DNA of 64,000 nucleotides from Micromonospora sp. NBC_00421. GTDB taxonomy: Bacteria; Actinomycetota; Actinomycetes; Mycobacteriales; Micromonosporaceae. Of this stretch, positions 1-9,416 are shown in pieces (within the stretch, counting starts at the first letter, position 1; every line of letters starts with the position of its first letter). The DNA lies in NCBI RefSeq assembly GCF_036017915.1, contig NZ_CP107929.1, forward strand, positions 2,635,501 through 2,699,500, in the 5' to 3' direction. The notes below the pieces were generated by a model. That model was not told the DNA's origin. It worked only from the letters and a program-made list of their open reading frames with translations, and did no database searches. The translations under genes were made by a program, and so were the position numbers.

Positions 1-332
1 GGGGTCGGGCCGGCGGCGAACAACTCCCGCAGTACGCCGGTGGTGGCGAGCAGGCCGAGCGTGGTCATCACCCCGGCGGCGAGATTCAGGCCGATCGCGA
101 CCAGGGTGTCCCGGCGGTTGGTCGACCAGGCCAGCGCGACGGCCTCGCGGACCAGCCGGGGCAGCCGGCGGGCCACCGCCTGGAAACTGGTGTGCGCGAA
201 CTCGGTGGCGTGGTGCATCCAGTCACCGTCGGCCAGCTCCGGCAGATCCAACCCGGCGGTGTCGGCGGACCCACCGGGCTCGCCGGGCTCGCCGGCAGTT
301 GTCGAACGGCGGGGGCCGGTCACCGTCGCCAT
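1..332 (-). CDS. ABC exporter (permease/ATPase), N-terminal fragment
   Basis: Only the first 110 codons lie in the window; the gene runs off the left edge. The start is an ATG at 332 preceded by a GGGAGGA ribosome site. After a Gly/Pro/Thr-rich leader the protein has a basic stretch ([16 protein letters not shown]) and then the beginning of a first membrane helix ([20 protein letters not shown]). This order resembles actinomycete type I ABC exporters that carry membrane and ATPase domains in one chain. The Walker motifs would lie outside the window, so the class is inferred from the N-terminus alone. It is divergent from pgi. Confidence 0.6.
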   Translation of the reverse strand, partial: MATVTGPRRSTTAGEPGEPGGSADTAGLDLPELADGDWMHHATEFAHTSFQAVARRLPRLVREAVALAWSTNRRDTLVAIGLNLAAGVMTTLGLLATTGVLRELFAAGPT

Positions 333-570
333 GGGTCCTCCCGGGCCGAAGGGGGGCGGGGCAGGGCGAGCCTACTGTCAGCGACGGCGCGGTGTCGTCA
401 TGTGTCCGGCGTGTCGTACACCTGTCGCATTGGCGTGTCGTCGACCCCGGTCGACCGCCGGCTGCGCCGGGTCGCGTCGCGTGGTCGCGCCCCGGGTGGC
501 AGGCTGGAGGCGAACCGTCGGCGCACCGCGCGGGACGCCGACGACCGTCGTGAAGGAGAAGATCGACCCG

Positions 571-2208
571 ATGGCTGCGAGTGTGACCACCACCGACGAA
601 TGGCAGGCGCTGCGCAAGCACGCCGAGACGATGCGCGGCACCCACCTGCGGGAGCTGTTCGCGGCCGACCGGCAACGGGGTGAGCGGCTCACCGGCGAGG
701 TCGCCGACCTGCACGTCGACTACAGCAAGAACCTCGTCACCGACGAGACGATCGGGCTGCTCACCGCGCTGGCCGGGCGGGTCGGGCTGACCGACCGGGT
801 CGCCGCCATGTTCGCCGGGGAGCACATCAACTCCACCGAGGACCGGGCGGTGCTGCACACCGCGTTGCGGCTGCCGCGCGACGCCGCGCTGACCGTGGAC
901 GGTCAGGACGTGGTGGCCGACGTGCACCGGGTGCTGGGCCGGATGGCCGCGTTCAGCGAGCGGGTCCGCTCCGGGCAGTGGCGCGGGCACACCGGCGAGC
1001 GGATCCGCACGGTGGTCAACATCGGCATCGGCGGCTCCGACCTCGGGCCGGTGATGGCGTACGAGGCACTCAAGGCGTACCGGGACGCGGGGATCACCTG
1101 CCGGTTCGTCTCGAACATCGACCCGACCGACATCCACGACAAGACCCACGACCTGGACCCGGCGAGCACCCTGTTCGTGGTGGTGTCGAAGACCTTCTCC
1201 ACCCAGGAGACGCTTGCCAACGCCGAGCAGGCCAAGACCTGGCTGCTGTCGGGCCTCGACGCCGACGACGACGCGGCCATCGCGAAGCACTTCGTGGCGG
1301 TGAGCACCAACGCCGGCCGGGTCGCCGACTTCGGCATCGACCCGGAGAACATGTTCGGTTTCTGGGACTGGGTGGGTGGCCGGTACTCGCTGCCGTCGGC
1401 GGTCGGGCTGTCGGTGATGCTGGCGGTCGGGCCGGACCGGTTCCGCGAGCTGCTGGCCGGTTACCACGCCGTCGACGAGCACTTCCGCACCGCGCCGGTG
1501 GAGCGGAACCTGCCGGCGCTGCTGGGCCTGCTCAACGTCTGGTACGTCGACTTCCTCGGCGCGCAGACCCACGCCGTGCTGCCGTACTCGCAGTACCTGC
1601 ACCGGTTCCCGGCGTACCTGCAACAGCTCACCATGGAGAGCAACGGCAAGTCGGTGACCCTGGACGGCACGCCTGTCGACCACCCGACCGGGGAGATCTT
1701 CTGGGGTGAGCCGGGCACCAACGGCCAGCACGCCTTCTACCAGCTGATCCACCAGGGCACCCTGCTGATCCCGGCGGACTTCATCGCGTTCAGCCAGCCC
1801 AACCACGACCTGGGCGAGATGCACGACCTGTTCATGTCGAACTTCTTCGCGCAGACCGCCGCGCTGGCCTTCGGCCGGACGAAGGAGCAGGTCGAGGCGG
1901 AGGGCACCCCGGCCGACGTGGTGCCGCACCGGGTGATGCCGGGCAACCACCCGACCACCTCGATCATCGCGCCGAAGCTCACCCCGTCGACGCTGGGCCA
2001 GCTCATCGCGCTCTACGAGCACATCGTGTTCACCTGCGGCGCGGTCTGGGACATCAACCCGTTCGACCAGTGGGGCGTGGAGCTGGGCAAGGTGATGGCC
2101 AACCAGCTCGCGCCGAAGCTGACCGGTGACGCGCCGGACCTGTCCGACGTCGACTCCTCCACCGCGGCGCTGATCCGCCGCTACCGTCGGGAGCGCGGCC
2201 GGGCCTGA
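571..2208 (+). CDS. pgi: Glucose-6-phosphate isomerase
   Basis: Interconverts glucose 6-phosphate and fructose 6-phosphate in glycolysis and gluconeogenesis, in the cytosol. The 545-residue length is normal for the long bacterial/eukaryotic PGI type. Visible motifs are the sugar-phosphate loop GIGGSDLGP (about 152-160), SKTFSTQET, and the catalytic Glu356 in MESNGKS, His387 in GTNGQH and Lys507 in QWGVELGK, which match Glu357/His388/Lys518 of rabbit PGI. The start at ATG 571 is chosen because AAGGAGAA lies ten bases upstream. The reading frame stays open further upstream, but that part shows no PGI homology and overlaps the divergent promoter region. It appears monocistronic. Confidence 0.97.
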   Translation: MAASVTTTDEWQALRKHAETMRGTHLRELFAADRQRGERLTGEVADLHVDYSKNLVTDETIGLLTALAGRVGLTDRVAAMFAGEHINSTEDRAVLHTALRLPRDAALTVDGQDVVADVHRVLGRMAAFSERVRSGQWRGHTGERIRTVVNIGIGGSDLGPVMAYEALKAYRDAGITCRFVSNIDPTDIHDKTHDLDPASTLFVVVSKTFSTQETLANAEQAKTWLLSGLDADDDAAIAKHFVAVSTNAGRVADFGIDPENMFGFWDWVGGRYSLPSAVGLSVMLAVGPDRFRELLAGYHAVDEHFRTAPVERNLPALLGLLNVWYVDFLGAQTHAVLPYSQYLHRFPAYLQQLTMESNGKSVTLDGTPVDHPTGEIFWGEPGTNGQHAFYQLIHQGTLLIPADFIAFSQPNHDLGEMHDLFMSNFFAQTAALAFGRTKEQVEAEGTPADVVPHRVMPGNHPTTSIIAPKLTPSTLGQLIALYEHIVFTCGAVWDINPFDQWGVELGKVMANQLAPKLTGDAPDLSDVDSSTAALIRRYRRERGRA

Positions 2209-2360
2209 GGTCCGCGCGGCTGTTCCCGGGCACCCCGGCAACGGCCATCGCCGAGATCCGTCGGGACGGCGGCCTGGTCACCCGACCCGGCCGCCGTTTC
2301 TTTCGGTACGGCTGGTCCAACCAGTTGACGGGTTGATGGGTACGCCGGCACACTGCTGCC

Positions 2361-3062
2361 GTGGCCTTCGTCCCCGTGCCCCGCAGCTCCGTTTCCGACC
2401 ACGTCTTCGCCCAGCTCCGCGACGGCATCGTCAGCGGGGCGCACCAGCCGGGCGACCCGCTGCCCGGTGAACGCGAGCTGGCCGCCGCGTTCGCCGTCAA
2501 CCGGCACGCCGTGCGGGAGGCGCTGCGCCGGCTCCAACAGCTCGGGCTGGTGCGGGTCAGCCAGGGCGGCGTCACCCGGGTGCTGGACTGGCGGGTGCAC
2601 GCCGGCCTCGACCTGGCCCTGTCCCTCGCCCAGTCCGGCGACGTGCTGCCGGTGGAGAACCTGGTCCGGGACATGCTGGAGATGCGCGCCTGCGTCGGGG
2701 TCGACGCGGCCCGGTGCTGCGCCGCCCGGGCCACCGGGGCGGTACGACGGGTCGTGGTCGACACCGTGGAGGGCTTCGCCGCGCTCGCCCCGGACCTGTC
2801 CGCGATGGCCGAGGCGAACATCGCACTGTGGCGGCACATCGTCACCGGCAGCGGCAACACCGCCTACCTGCTCTCCTTCAACAGCCTGGTGGCCGGGGCG
2901 CTGGCCGTCGGCGAGGTGCCGCCGGCCCGACGCGCGACCGAACTGCTGGACGTCGCCGGGCACCGCCGGCTGGCCGCCGCGATCGCCGACGGCCGGGGCG
3001 ACGACGCCGCCACCGAGGCACACACCCTGCTCACCGCGTCCCTCACCAGCCCGACCGGCTGA
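2361..3062 (+). CDS. GntR-family transcriptional regulator, FadR/FCD type
   Basis: DNA-binding repressor or activator of 233 residues, started by GTG. Residues about 8-75 form the GntR winged helix (SVSDHVFAQLRDGIVSG, then GERELAAAF and NRHAVREALRRLQQLGLV). The remaining all-helical part fits an FCD-type effector domain. Family members sense carboxylates or acyl compounds. It lies 100 bp upstream of the sterol-desaturase-like gene on the same strand, so that gene is a plausible target. The ligand cannot be read from the sequence. Confidence 0.88.
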   Translation: MAFVPVPRSSVSDHVFAQLRDGIVSGAHQPGDPLPGERELAAAFAVNRHAVREALRRLQQLGLVRVSQGGVTRVLDWRVHAGLDLALSLAQSGDVLPVENLVRDMLEMRACVGVDAARCCAARATGAVRRVVVDTVEGFAALAPDLSAMAEANIALWRHIVTGSGNTAYLLSFNSLVAGALAVGEVPPARRATELLDVAGHRRLAAAIADGRGDDAATEAHTLLTASLTSPTG

Positions 3063-3162
3063 CCGTCGGTCCCCCCACCGGTCGACCCGCACCACCCCCC
3101 ACCCGCCGACCCGTCCCGGGCGTCCACCCCCGCCGCCCGTCCCCCGGAAGGGAACGTCGCGC

Positions 3163-3990
3163 ATGATCCCCGCCGTGCTCTACGCCGTACCGGCGTTCCT
3201 GCTGCTCATCGCCATCGAGGCGTGGTCGTACCGGTTCGCGCCGGACGACGACGAACGCGGCTACGAGCTGCGGGACACCACCACCAGCCTCACCATGGGC
3301 GCCGGCAGCCAACTGATCGGCTTCCCGTGGAAACTGCTCACCATCGGCCTCTACGTCGCGTTGTGGACCGTCGCTCCGGTACAGCTCTCCCCCACCAGCG
3401 TCGGGACCTGGGTGCTGCTGTTCCTCGCCGACGACCTGGCGTACTACTGGTTCCACCGCACCCACCACGAGGTACGCCTGTTCTGGGCCAGCCACGTGGT
3501 GCACCACTCCAGCACCCACTTCAACCTCTCCACCGCGCTGCGGCAGAGCTGGACGCCGATGACCTCGCTGCCGTTCTGGCTGCCGCTGGCGCTGCTCGGC
3601 ATCCCACCCTGGATGATCTTCCTCCAGCAGTCGGTCAGCCTGCTGTACCAGTTCTTCCTGCACACCGAGCGGATCGACCGGCTGCCCCGACCGGTCGAGT
3701 GGGTCTTCAACACCCCGTCGCACCACCGGGTGCACCACGGCGCGAACCGCGAGTACCTGGACCGCAACTACGGCGGCATCCTGATCGTCTGGGACCGGCT
3801 CTTCGGCAGCTTCGCCCGGGAGGACACCGCCGTGCGGTACGGGCTGACGACGAACATCGGCACCTACAACCCGATGCGGGTGGCCACCCACGAGTACGCC
3901 GCGATCTGGGCCGACGTCCGGCGGGCCGGTTCGTGGCGGCACCGGCTCGGGCACGTCCTCGGCCGCCCCGGCTGGCAGCCCGTCCGATGA
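3163..3990 (+). CDS. Sterol desaturase / fatty acid hydroxylase family membrane enzyme
   Basis: Integral-membrane di-iron oxygenase of 275 residues, expected to hydroxylate or desaturate a lipid. The histidine clusters of the family are present: HRTHH, HVVHHSS and the C-terminal PSHHRVHHG. Hydrophobic segments lie at the N-terminus (residues 1-17), around the LLTIGLYVALW region and in the middle (SLPFWLPLALLGIPPWMIF). The start is ATG 3163, behind GGAAGGGA. The stop overlaps the next start as ATGA, so translation is probably coupled to the YhhN gene. The substrate is unknown. Confidence 0.87.
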   Translation: MIPAVLYAVPAFLLLIAIEAWSYRFAPDDDERGYELRDTTTSLTMGAGSQLIGFPWKLLTIGLYVALWTVAPVQLSPTSVGTWVLLFLADDLAYYWFHRTHHEVRLFWASHVVHHSSTHFNLSTALRQSWTPMTSLPFWLPLALLGIPPWMIFLQQSVSLLYQFFLHTERIDRLPRPVEWVFNTPSHHRVHHGANREYLDRNYGGILIVWDRLFGSFAREDTAVRYGLTTNIGTYNPMRVATHEYAAIWADVRRAGSWRHRLGHVLGRPGWQPVR

Positions 3991-4745
3991 GCCGCGCCCG
4001 CACCACCCGGCGGCCCGCCCGGGGCGGGCCGGCGTCCGGCGTGGCCGGTCGGTGGTGGCTGGGGGCGTTCGGGCTGGCCGCCGTCGTCGAGCTGACCGGG
4101 GTCGCCCTCGACGCGCCGGCCGTGCAGTGGGCGGCCAAGCCACTGCTCGCCCCGCTGCTGCTCGGCTGGCTGCTCGCCGCACGCCGGCGGTGGGACCCGG
4201 TGGCGACCGGGCTGGTCTGCGCGACCGCCGGTGACGTGGCGCTGCTGGTGCCCGGCACCACCGCGTTCCTGCTCGGGATGGGGTGCTTCCTCGGCACCCA
4301 GCTGGCTTTCCTGACCGCGTTCCTGCGCCACCGGCGACCACCGGCGGTGTCCGTCGCCGGCTGTCTCGCGCTGTGGGCCGCGGGCAACGCGCTGCTCTGG
4401 GGCCGGCTGGGTGACCTGCGGCTACCGGTACTCGGCTACAGCCTGGCGTTGACCCTGATGGCCGCCGCCGGCTGGGGGGTGTCCCGGCGGGTGGCCGCCG
4501 GTGGCGCGCTGTTCCTCCTGTCCGACCTGCTGATCGGGGTCGAGGCGACGGGCATCCGGCTGCCCGGCCACGGGCTGTGGGTGATGACCACCTACCTCGC
4601 CGCCCTGCTGCTGATCACCACCGGCTGGGCGGGCCGCCCACCGGCCGCCGACGCCCCCCGGGTCGGGCCCCGCGCCGACCCGGCTCAGCCGAGGGCGGCG
4701 ACCAGGGCCTCCGGGGCCATCGTGGACGGGCGGTCGCTGACCTGA
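3987..4745 (+). CDS. YhhN family (TMEM86-like) membrane protein
   Basis: A 252-residue protein with about seven to eight membrane helices after a basic N-terminus (MSRARTTRRPARGG). The pattern PLLAPLLLGWLLA ... GDVALL ... FLLGMGCFLGTQLAFLTAF is typical of the YhhN/TMEM86 family. Its characterised animal member is a lysoplasmalogenase (vinyl-ether lipid hydrolase); bacterial members are mostly untested. Translation is coupled to the upstream hydroxylase by an ATGA overlap, suggesting a joint role in membrane lipid modification. The 3' end overlaps the convergent ATP-grasp gene by 61 bp. Confidence 0.85.
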   Translation: MSRARTTRRPARGGPASGVAGRWWLGAFGLAAVVELTGVALDAPAVQWAAKPLLAPLLLGWLLAARRRWDPVATGLVCATAGDVALLVPGTTAFLLGMGCFLGTQLAFLTAFLRHRRPPAVSVAGCLALWAAGNALLWGRLGDLRLPVLGYSLALTLMAAAGWGVSRRVAAGGALFLLSDLLIGVEATGIRLPGHGLWVMTTYLAALLLITTGWAGRPPAADAPRVGPRADPAQPRAATRASGAIVDGRSLT

Positions 4746-5524
4746 CCGTCGCCGATCTCCACCAGCCGCCACCGGCCGTCGGCCCGCCACGCCAGGTCGG
4801 CGGTGACGAAGGGCAGGTCGAGCGCCGTCACCACGGCGGCCAGCGGCCCGAGGTCCACCGGCACGTCGGGCAGTTCCGTCGGGGTGTCCGGATGCGGGCC
4901 GGTGAGCACGCAGCGACCACCCACCCACCAGGTGCGGATCTCGACGCCGGACAGGGGTTCGAAGCGGCGCAGCACGAAACCACCGGCAACGTCGTCGTCG
5001 CGCAGTTCGCGTAGCCGGGTCGCGACCCGCCAGGCGGCCTCACCGTCGGCCAACTCCGGCACGAAACACGCCTCGTGCCAGTGGTGCTTGGCGGATTTGG
5101 TCCAGTCCCGCAGCACCGCCGGGCCGCTGCCCAACCCGGTACGGATGCGGTCGAAGTCGGCCCGGTCGACGCCGACCGTCCAGCGGGACTCCGGGGTGAG
5201 CGCCGCCGCCGTGGCGTACCACCCGGGCAGTTCGTGGGCCCGGCGGTACCGGTCGGCGTCGGTGCGCAGGGTGACCTGCCGGGCGCGCAGCGCCCCGGCG
5301 AAACCCGCGTAGCCGGTGGCGGAGAGCATCCAGCCCCGGTAGACCGCGTCGTCGGCGGCGGGCACGCCGGCGACCGCCCGGGTGACGTCCCGCCCCGCCG
5401 CGAGGGCGTCGTGGTCGACGACGGCGACCGGGTGACCGGCCTCCCGCGCGGCCTGCGCCTCCGCCACGAAGTGCGGGTCCGGTCGACGGGGACGCAGCGG
5501 GTCGGCGGGGACGATCAACAGCAT
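4685..5524 (-). CDS. ATP-grasp domain protein (DUF4343-like)
   Basis: A 279-residue cytosolic protein. The N-terminal part (MLLIVPADPLRPRRPDPHF, with YRGWML further on) resembles the pre-ATP-grasp domain of DUF4343 proteins. The C-terminal half carries acidic and basic residues expected of the ATP-grasp fold (RDWTKSAKH, FVLRRFEPLSGVEIRTW, LVEIGDGQVSDRPS). ATP-grasp enzymes ligate a carboxylate to an amine or thiol through an acyl phosphate; the substrate here is unknown. The start at 5524 has GGGGGAGG nine bases upstream. The gene is convergent with, and overlaps, the YhhN gene. Confidence 0.75.
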   Translation of the reverse strand: MLLIVPADPLRPRRPDPHFVAEAQAAREAGHPVAVVDHDALAAGRDVTRAVAGVPAADDAVYRGWMLSATGYAGFAGALRARQVTLRTDADRYRRAHELPGWYATAAALTPESRWTVGVDRADFDRIRTGLGSGPAVLRDWTKSAKHHWHEACFVPELADGEAAWRVATRLRELRDDDVAGGFVLRRFEPLSGVEIRTWWVGGRCVLTGPHPDTPTELPDVPVDLGPLAAVVTALDLPFVTADLAWRADGRWRLVEIGDGQVSDRPSTMAPEALVAALG

Positions 5525-5729
5525 CCCCGCATCCTCCCCCGGCCGACCCGCCCGCAACCACCGTCTTTTCCCGCGAACGCGGCACACGGATTTACCCGGA
5601 ATGGGGGCACGAACGGTCACGCTGTCGGACAGTTCCGCAGCGTGGCGGTGGTCATCCCCACCCCGGGCGGTTGGTTTCGCTTGCGTGTGGGGTGGAGACT
5701 CTTCTTCGGTACCGACAAAGGGGGAGACC

Positions 5730-6029
5730 GTGTCCGACACCGACCGCCCGCAGCGACATACCCGAGCCGCCGTTCCCGCCGGGGTGACCGATCCGCTCCT
5801 GTGGCGGATGGCCCTCGATGTGATCGACGCGCACCATCCCGACCAGGGCGGGCGTTGCGACAACCTGCTGTGCGAACACCAGGAGTGGCCCTGCGACGCC
5901 ACGCGCAACGCCCACCGGGCGCTGACCATGGCCGGCGACGTGACGACCGGCGTCGTCGACGACCGACGCACCGTACGGGAGCAGCCCGTTCGGCCCGCGC
6001 GGCGCGCGCGTACCGTCGAGGCGGCCTGA
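5730..6029 (+). CDS. Small Cys-containing conserved-type protein
   Basis: A 99-residue soluble protein that I cannot assign to a named family. The start is GTG 5730, supported by AAGGGGGAGA just upstream. The core has three cysteines close together (GRCDNLLCEHQEWPCDA) followed by a helix (NAHRALTMAG). Short proteins of this pattern are common in Micromonosporaceae, and the cysteines could hold a metal. The C-terminus is Arg-rich. It is convergent with the siderophore-binding gene and separated from it by a hairpin. Confidence 0.7.
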   Translation: MSDTDRPQRHTRAAVPAGVTDPLLWRMALDVIDAHHPDQGGRCDNLLCEHQEWPCDATRNAHRALTMAGDVTTGVVDDRRTVREQPVRPARRARTVEAA

Positions 6030-6042
6030 GCCGTCGACCGCC

Positions 6043-6089
6043 GTCCCCCTCGCCCCCGGCGGCTGGCGCACCGGACCGGTGAGGGGGAC
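6043..6089. terminator. Bidirectional terminator-like hairpin
   Basis: Inverted repeat GTCCCCCTC (6043-6051) with GAGGGGGAC (6081-6089). An inner CACCG-GAC-CGGTG stem lies at 6069-6081. The position between two convergent stops (6029 and 6158) fits a shared terminator. Confidence 0.5.
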
Positions 6090-6157
6090 GCGACCTGCCT
6101 TCTCCCTGTCTCGCCCCCGGACCGCGCCGGTGGGCTGCCGAAGACCTGACCCGGCAG

Positions 6158-7192
6158 TCAGCCGAGGCGCTTGGCGGAGCGGATCGCGGTGGCCAGGTTC
6201 TCCAGCAGGGGCGCCGCCCCGGCGTACGAGAAGCGGGGCACCGCGTCCCACGGGGTCACCTGGCCGGCCTTGACGGCGGGTAGCTGCGCCCAGGTGGGCT
6301 TGGCCGCGAGGTCCTTGGCCTGCAACGCTGTGGAGCGGTTGTCCAGCAGGATCAGATCGGCCGGGAACTTACCGGCGTTCTCCCAGCTCAACGCCTCGAA
6401 GTAGTCGCCTGCTTCGAGCTTGGTGGGCACCACGATCTCGACGCCCAGCTCGGCGAAGTACATCAGGTCGGTGCTGACCTTGGGGTTGGAGACGTAGAAC
6501 AGGTCGGGGCTGCCGGAGGAGGCCATCACCCGGATGCCCGGGTTGGCCTTGACCGCCGCCCGGACCTGCTCGGCGGCGGCCTCGAACCGGGCCTTGGCGT
6601 CGGTGACCTTCTTGGCCGAGAGGTCCGCCCCGAGCGAGCGGGCCAGTTCGGCGTAGCGCTCGATGGGCCGGGTCATCGGGGTACGGGCGGTGGTGATCGC
6701 CACGCTCGGCGCGAGCTGGAGGATCTTGTCCCGGCTCTCGTCCGGGACGTACCAGAGGGCGTCCGGGTCGTACATGTGGGTGACGAGCAGCTCGGGGCGC
6801 AGCGCGGCGTACTTCTCCACGTTGAACTCACCCCAGACGTTGCCCAGCACGGTGACCTTGTCGACGTCGAGGTCCCCGGCCTGCGGGTCACGGGAACCGT
6901 CGGTGCGGGTGGTCTCGCCGAACACCCCGACGAGCTGGGAGTCGAGTCCGAAATCGACAAGCGCCGCGGCGACCCCGGTGAAGGCGACCACCCGGGTCGG
7001 CGCGGTGGCCGCGTCGATTTTGCGTCGGCGATCGTCGGTGAAGCTCCATGGGCCGGCAGAGCCGTTGGCAGCGGGCTTCGCCGGGTCGTCACCCCCGCCG
7101 CAGGCGGCGAGGAGGGCAGTCAGGGCGGCACCGCCACCGGCGGCGAGCAGGCCCCGGCGGGAGAGTCGGGGTGAGGACGAGGAAGGCAGCAT
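6158..7192 (-). CDS. Iron-siderophore ABC transporter substrate-binding lipoprotein
   Basis: Captures ferric siderophore outside the membrane and delivers it to the FecCD permeases encoded divergently. The 344-residue precursor has a Tat-like RRGLLAAGGG motif and a lipobox ending LLAAC. The mature part begins with a Ser/Gly linker and continues with the class III binding-protein fold: TRVVAFTGVAAALVDFG, then GEFNVEKYAALRPELLVTH and the late VKAGQVTPWDAV segment. The start lies about 50 bp from the IdeR box, so iron repression of this gene together with the transporter operon is expected. Confidence 0.92.
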   Translation of the reverse strand: MLPSSSSPRLSRRGLLAAGGGAALTALLAACGGGDDPAKPAANGSAGPWSFTDDRRRKIDAATAPTRVVAFTGVAAALVDFGLDSQLVGVFGETTRTDGSRDPQAGDLDVDKVTVLGNVWGEFNVEKYAALRPELLVTHMYDPDALWYVPDESRDKILQLAPSVAITTARTPMTRPIERYAELARSLGADLSAKKVTDAKARFEAAAEQVRAAVKANPGIRVMASSGSPDLFYVSNPKVSTDLMYFAELGVEIVVPTKLEAGDYFEALSWENAGKFPADLILLDNRSTALQAKDLAAKPTWAQLPAVKAGQVTPWDAVPRFSYAGAAPLLENLATAIRSAKRLG

Positions 7193-7241
7193 GTGACGTC
7201 TTTCGATCAGGCCCGGACCGCGATGATCCGCGACGGCACGG

Positions 7242-7260
7242 TTAGGTTAACCTAACCTAA
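7242..7260. promoter_or_regulatory. IdeR/DmdR-type iron box
   Basis: The 19-bp palindrome TTAGGTTAACCTAACCTAA matches the mycobacterial/streptomycete iron-box consensus TTAGGTTAGSCTAACCTAA at all but one or two positions. It lies between the divergent substrate-binding gene and permease operon, 49 bp from one start and at most 90 bp from the other. One operator could repress both when iron is sufficient. Confidence 0.9.
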
Positions 7261-7349
7261 ATCACTGTCAACCGGCGGCGCGCGCCGCTCTCGTCCACCC
7301 GGAGCCGACCCTGTCCGTCACCCTCTCCACACCCACCGCCCCACCGGGG

Positions 7350-8339
7350 GTGGTGCCGTCCCGCCGGCGCAACGGGGTCCGGGCCGCCGGGCTCGGCCTC
7401 GGTCTGCTGCTGCTCGTCGCCGTGGCGGTGCTCAGCATCGCCGTCGGCGCGAAACAGCTCACCCTCGTCGAGGTCTGGCAGGGGCTGGTCACCACCACCT
7501 CCCCCGAGCACGCGGTGGTCCGGCAGATGCGGTTGCCCCGTACGCTGCTCGGTCTGCTCGCCGGCGCGGCCCTCGGGGTGGCCGGGGCGCTCATGCAGGC
7601 GCTCACCCGCAACCCGCTGGCCGACCCGGGCCTGCTCGGCATCAACGCCGGCGCCTCCGCCGCCGTGGCCACCGCCACCGCACTGTTCGGCGTCGCCACG
7701 GTGCGGGGGTGGATCTGGTTCGCCCTGCTCGGGGCGGTGGTCGTCACCGTGGCGGTGCACGCCGTCGGCGGCGGCCGGCAGGCCACCCCGGAACGGCTGG
7801 CGCTGGCCGGGGCAGCCCTCAACGCGGTGCTCTACTCGTACGTCAGCGCGATGATGCTGCTCGACGCGGCCTCGCTGGACCGGCTGCGGTTCTGGACGGT
7901 CGGCTCGCTGGCCGTCGCGGACTTCACCACCGTCGCCACGGTGGCACCGTTCATCCTGGCCGGCCTGCTGGTCGGGTTGGCCGGGGCCCGCCCACTCAAC
8001 GCCCTCGCCCTCGGCGACGACGCGGCCCGCGCACTCGGCGCCCGACCCGCCCTGGTCCGGGCCGGCACGGTCACCGCGGTCACCCTGCTCTGTGGCGCGG
8101 CCACCGCCGCCTGCGGCCCGATCGTCTTCGTCGGCCTGCTCGTCCCCCACCTGGTACGCGCACTGACCGGCCCGGACCTGCGCTGGCTGCTGCCCTACGC
8201 GGCGGTGCTCGCCCCGGTGCTGCTGCTCGGCGCCGACGTGCTCGGCCGGGTCCTCGGCCGACCCGGTGAACTCCAGGTCGGCCTGGTCACGGCCGTGCTC
8301 GGCGGGCCGCTGTTCCTGCGTCTGGTGGCCCGCCGATGA
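7350..8339 (+). CDS. FecCD-family siderophore ABC permease 1
   Basis: Inner-membrane subunit of the ferric-siderophore importer, 329 residues, with the roughly ten-helix FecCD pattern. Hallmarks are LRLPRTLLGLLAGAALGVAG-like text (MRLPRTLLGLLAGAALGVAG), ALTRNPLADPGLLGINAGA and GPIVFVGLLVPHLVRALTG. The start is uncertain. GTG 7350 is used here, but the frame is open upstream and a CTG at 7311 sits behind GGAG, adding 13 residues. The stop overlaps the next start as ATGA, indicating coupled translation with the second permease. Confidence 0.92.
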   Translation: MVPSRRRNGVRAAGLGLGLLLLVAVAVLSIAVGAKQLTLVEVWQGLVTTTSPEHAVVRQMRLPRTLLGLLAGAALGVAGALMQALTRNPLADPGLLGINAGASAAVATATALFGVATVRGWIWFALLGAVVVTVAVHAVGGGRQATPERLALAGAALNAVLYSYVSAMMLLDAASLDRLRFWTVGSLAVADFTTVATVAPFILAGLLVGLAGARPLNALALGDDAARALGARPALVRAGTVTAVTLLCGAATAACGPIVFVGLLVPHLVRALTGPDLRWLLPYAAVLAPVLLLGADVLGRVLGRPGELQVGLVTAVLGGPLFLRLVARR

Positions 8340-9406
8340 AGAGCGCGCGACTCACCGCACCACCGGCCGGCACCCGCCCACCGGTCCGGGTGCTCCGGCT
8401 CGGCAACCGCTCGGTACGGTGGCACGGCCGGTCCCTGGCGGTCGGGTCGGGTGTCACCGCCCTGGCCGTCGTCCTCGGGGTGCTCGCGATCGGCGGCGGC
8501 GACTACCCGATGAGCCCCGCGGACGTGCTGCGCACCCTCACCGGCGGCGGCACCCCCGCCGAGGACTTCATCGTCGGCGAGCTGCGGCTGCCCCGGCTGG
8601 TCACCGCGCTCGGCGTCGGGGCCGCCCTGGCGCTCTCCGGCGCGATCCTGCAGTCCCTGGTCCGCAACCCGCTGGGCAGCCCCGACGTACTCGGCGTCAC
8701 CCAGGGCGCGGCGACCGGCGCGCTGGTCGTGGTGGTGGCCGGCGGCGGCACCCTGCTGCTCTCCGGCGCGGCCCTGCTCGGCGGGCTCGGCACCGGCCTG
8801 CTGCTCTGGGCGGTGGCCGGTCGGCACGGCCTGCCCGGCTACCGGCTGGTGCTGGTCGGCATCGGCACCACGGCCATCCTCACCGGCGTCAACGGCTGGC
8901 TGCTCACCCGGGCCCCGCTGATGGACGCGGCCCGGGCCGTGCTCTGGCTCACCGGCAGCCTCGACGGGCGGGGCTGGGCGCAGGCCGTCCCGCTGCTCGG
9001 CCTGCTGGCGCTGCTGACGCCGGTGGTGGTCGGCGTCGCCCGGCCGTTGTCCATGATCGAGCTGGGGGACGACACCGCCACCGCACTCGGCGTGCCGGTG
9101 TCCCGGGTCCGGCAACTGCTGCTCGGCGCGGCGGTGCTGCTCGCCGCCGGGGCAGCCGCCGCCGCCGGGCCGGTCTCCTTCGTGGCCCTGGTCGCGCCGC
9201 ACCTGGCCCGCCGGCTCACCCGGGCTCCCGGGCCGAACCTGGCCGCCGCCACCGGGATCGGGGCGGTGCTGCTGCTCGCCGCCGACCTGGCCGCCCAGCG
9301 GGCCATCGACGGCCACCAACTTCCTGTCGGGGTGGTCACCGGGCTGATCGGTGGGGCCTACCTGGTGTGGCTGCTCGCCGCGCGACGTCGCGCGGCACGG
9401 ATCTGA
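8336..9406 (+). CDS. FecCD-family siderophore ABC permease 2
   Basis: Second membrane subunit, 356 residues, expected to pair with the preceding FecCD protein as a heterodimer. It repeats the family motifs: LRLPRLVTALGVGAALALSG, LQSLVRNPLGSPDVLGVTQGA and AGPVSFVALVAPHLARRL. The start ATG 8336 overlaps the previous stop (ATGA). The ATPase gene starts only 10 bp downstream, so 7350-10238 is one operon with order permease-permease-ATPase. Confidence 0.94.
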   Translation: MKSARLTAPPAGTRPPVRVLRLGNRSVRWHGRSLAVGSGVTALAVVLGVLAIGGGDYPMSPADVLRTLTGGGTPAEDFIVGELRLPRLVTALGVGAALALSGAILQSLVRNPLGSPDVLGVTQGAATGALVVVVAGGGTLLLSGAALLGGLGTGLLLWAVAGRHGLPGYRLVLVGIGTTAILTGVNGWLLTRAPLMDAARAVLWLTGSLDGRGWAQAVPLLGLLALLTPVVVGVARPLSMIELGDDTATALGVPVSRVRQLLLGAAVLLAAGAAAAAGPVSFVALVAPHLARRLTRAPGPNLAAATGIGAVLLLAADLAAQRAIDGHQLPVGVVTGLIGGAYLVWLLAARRRAARI

Positions 9407-9416
9407 GGAGGACGTG

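Noticed and set aside
40..570. N-terminal extension of pgi by 177 residues
   Set aside because: It overlaps the divergent ABC gene and promoter, has no PGI similarity, and ATG 571 has a good ribosome site and gives the normal family length.
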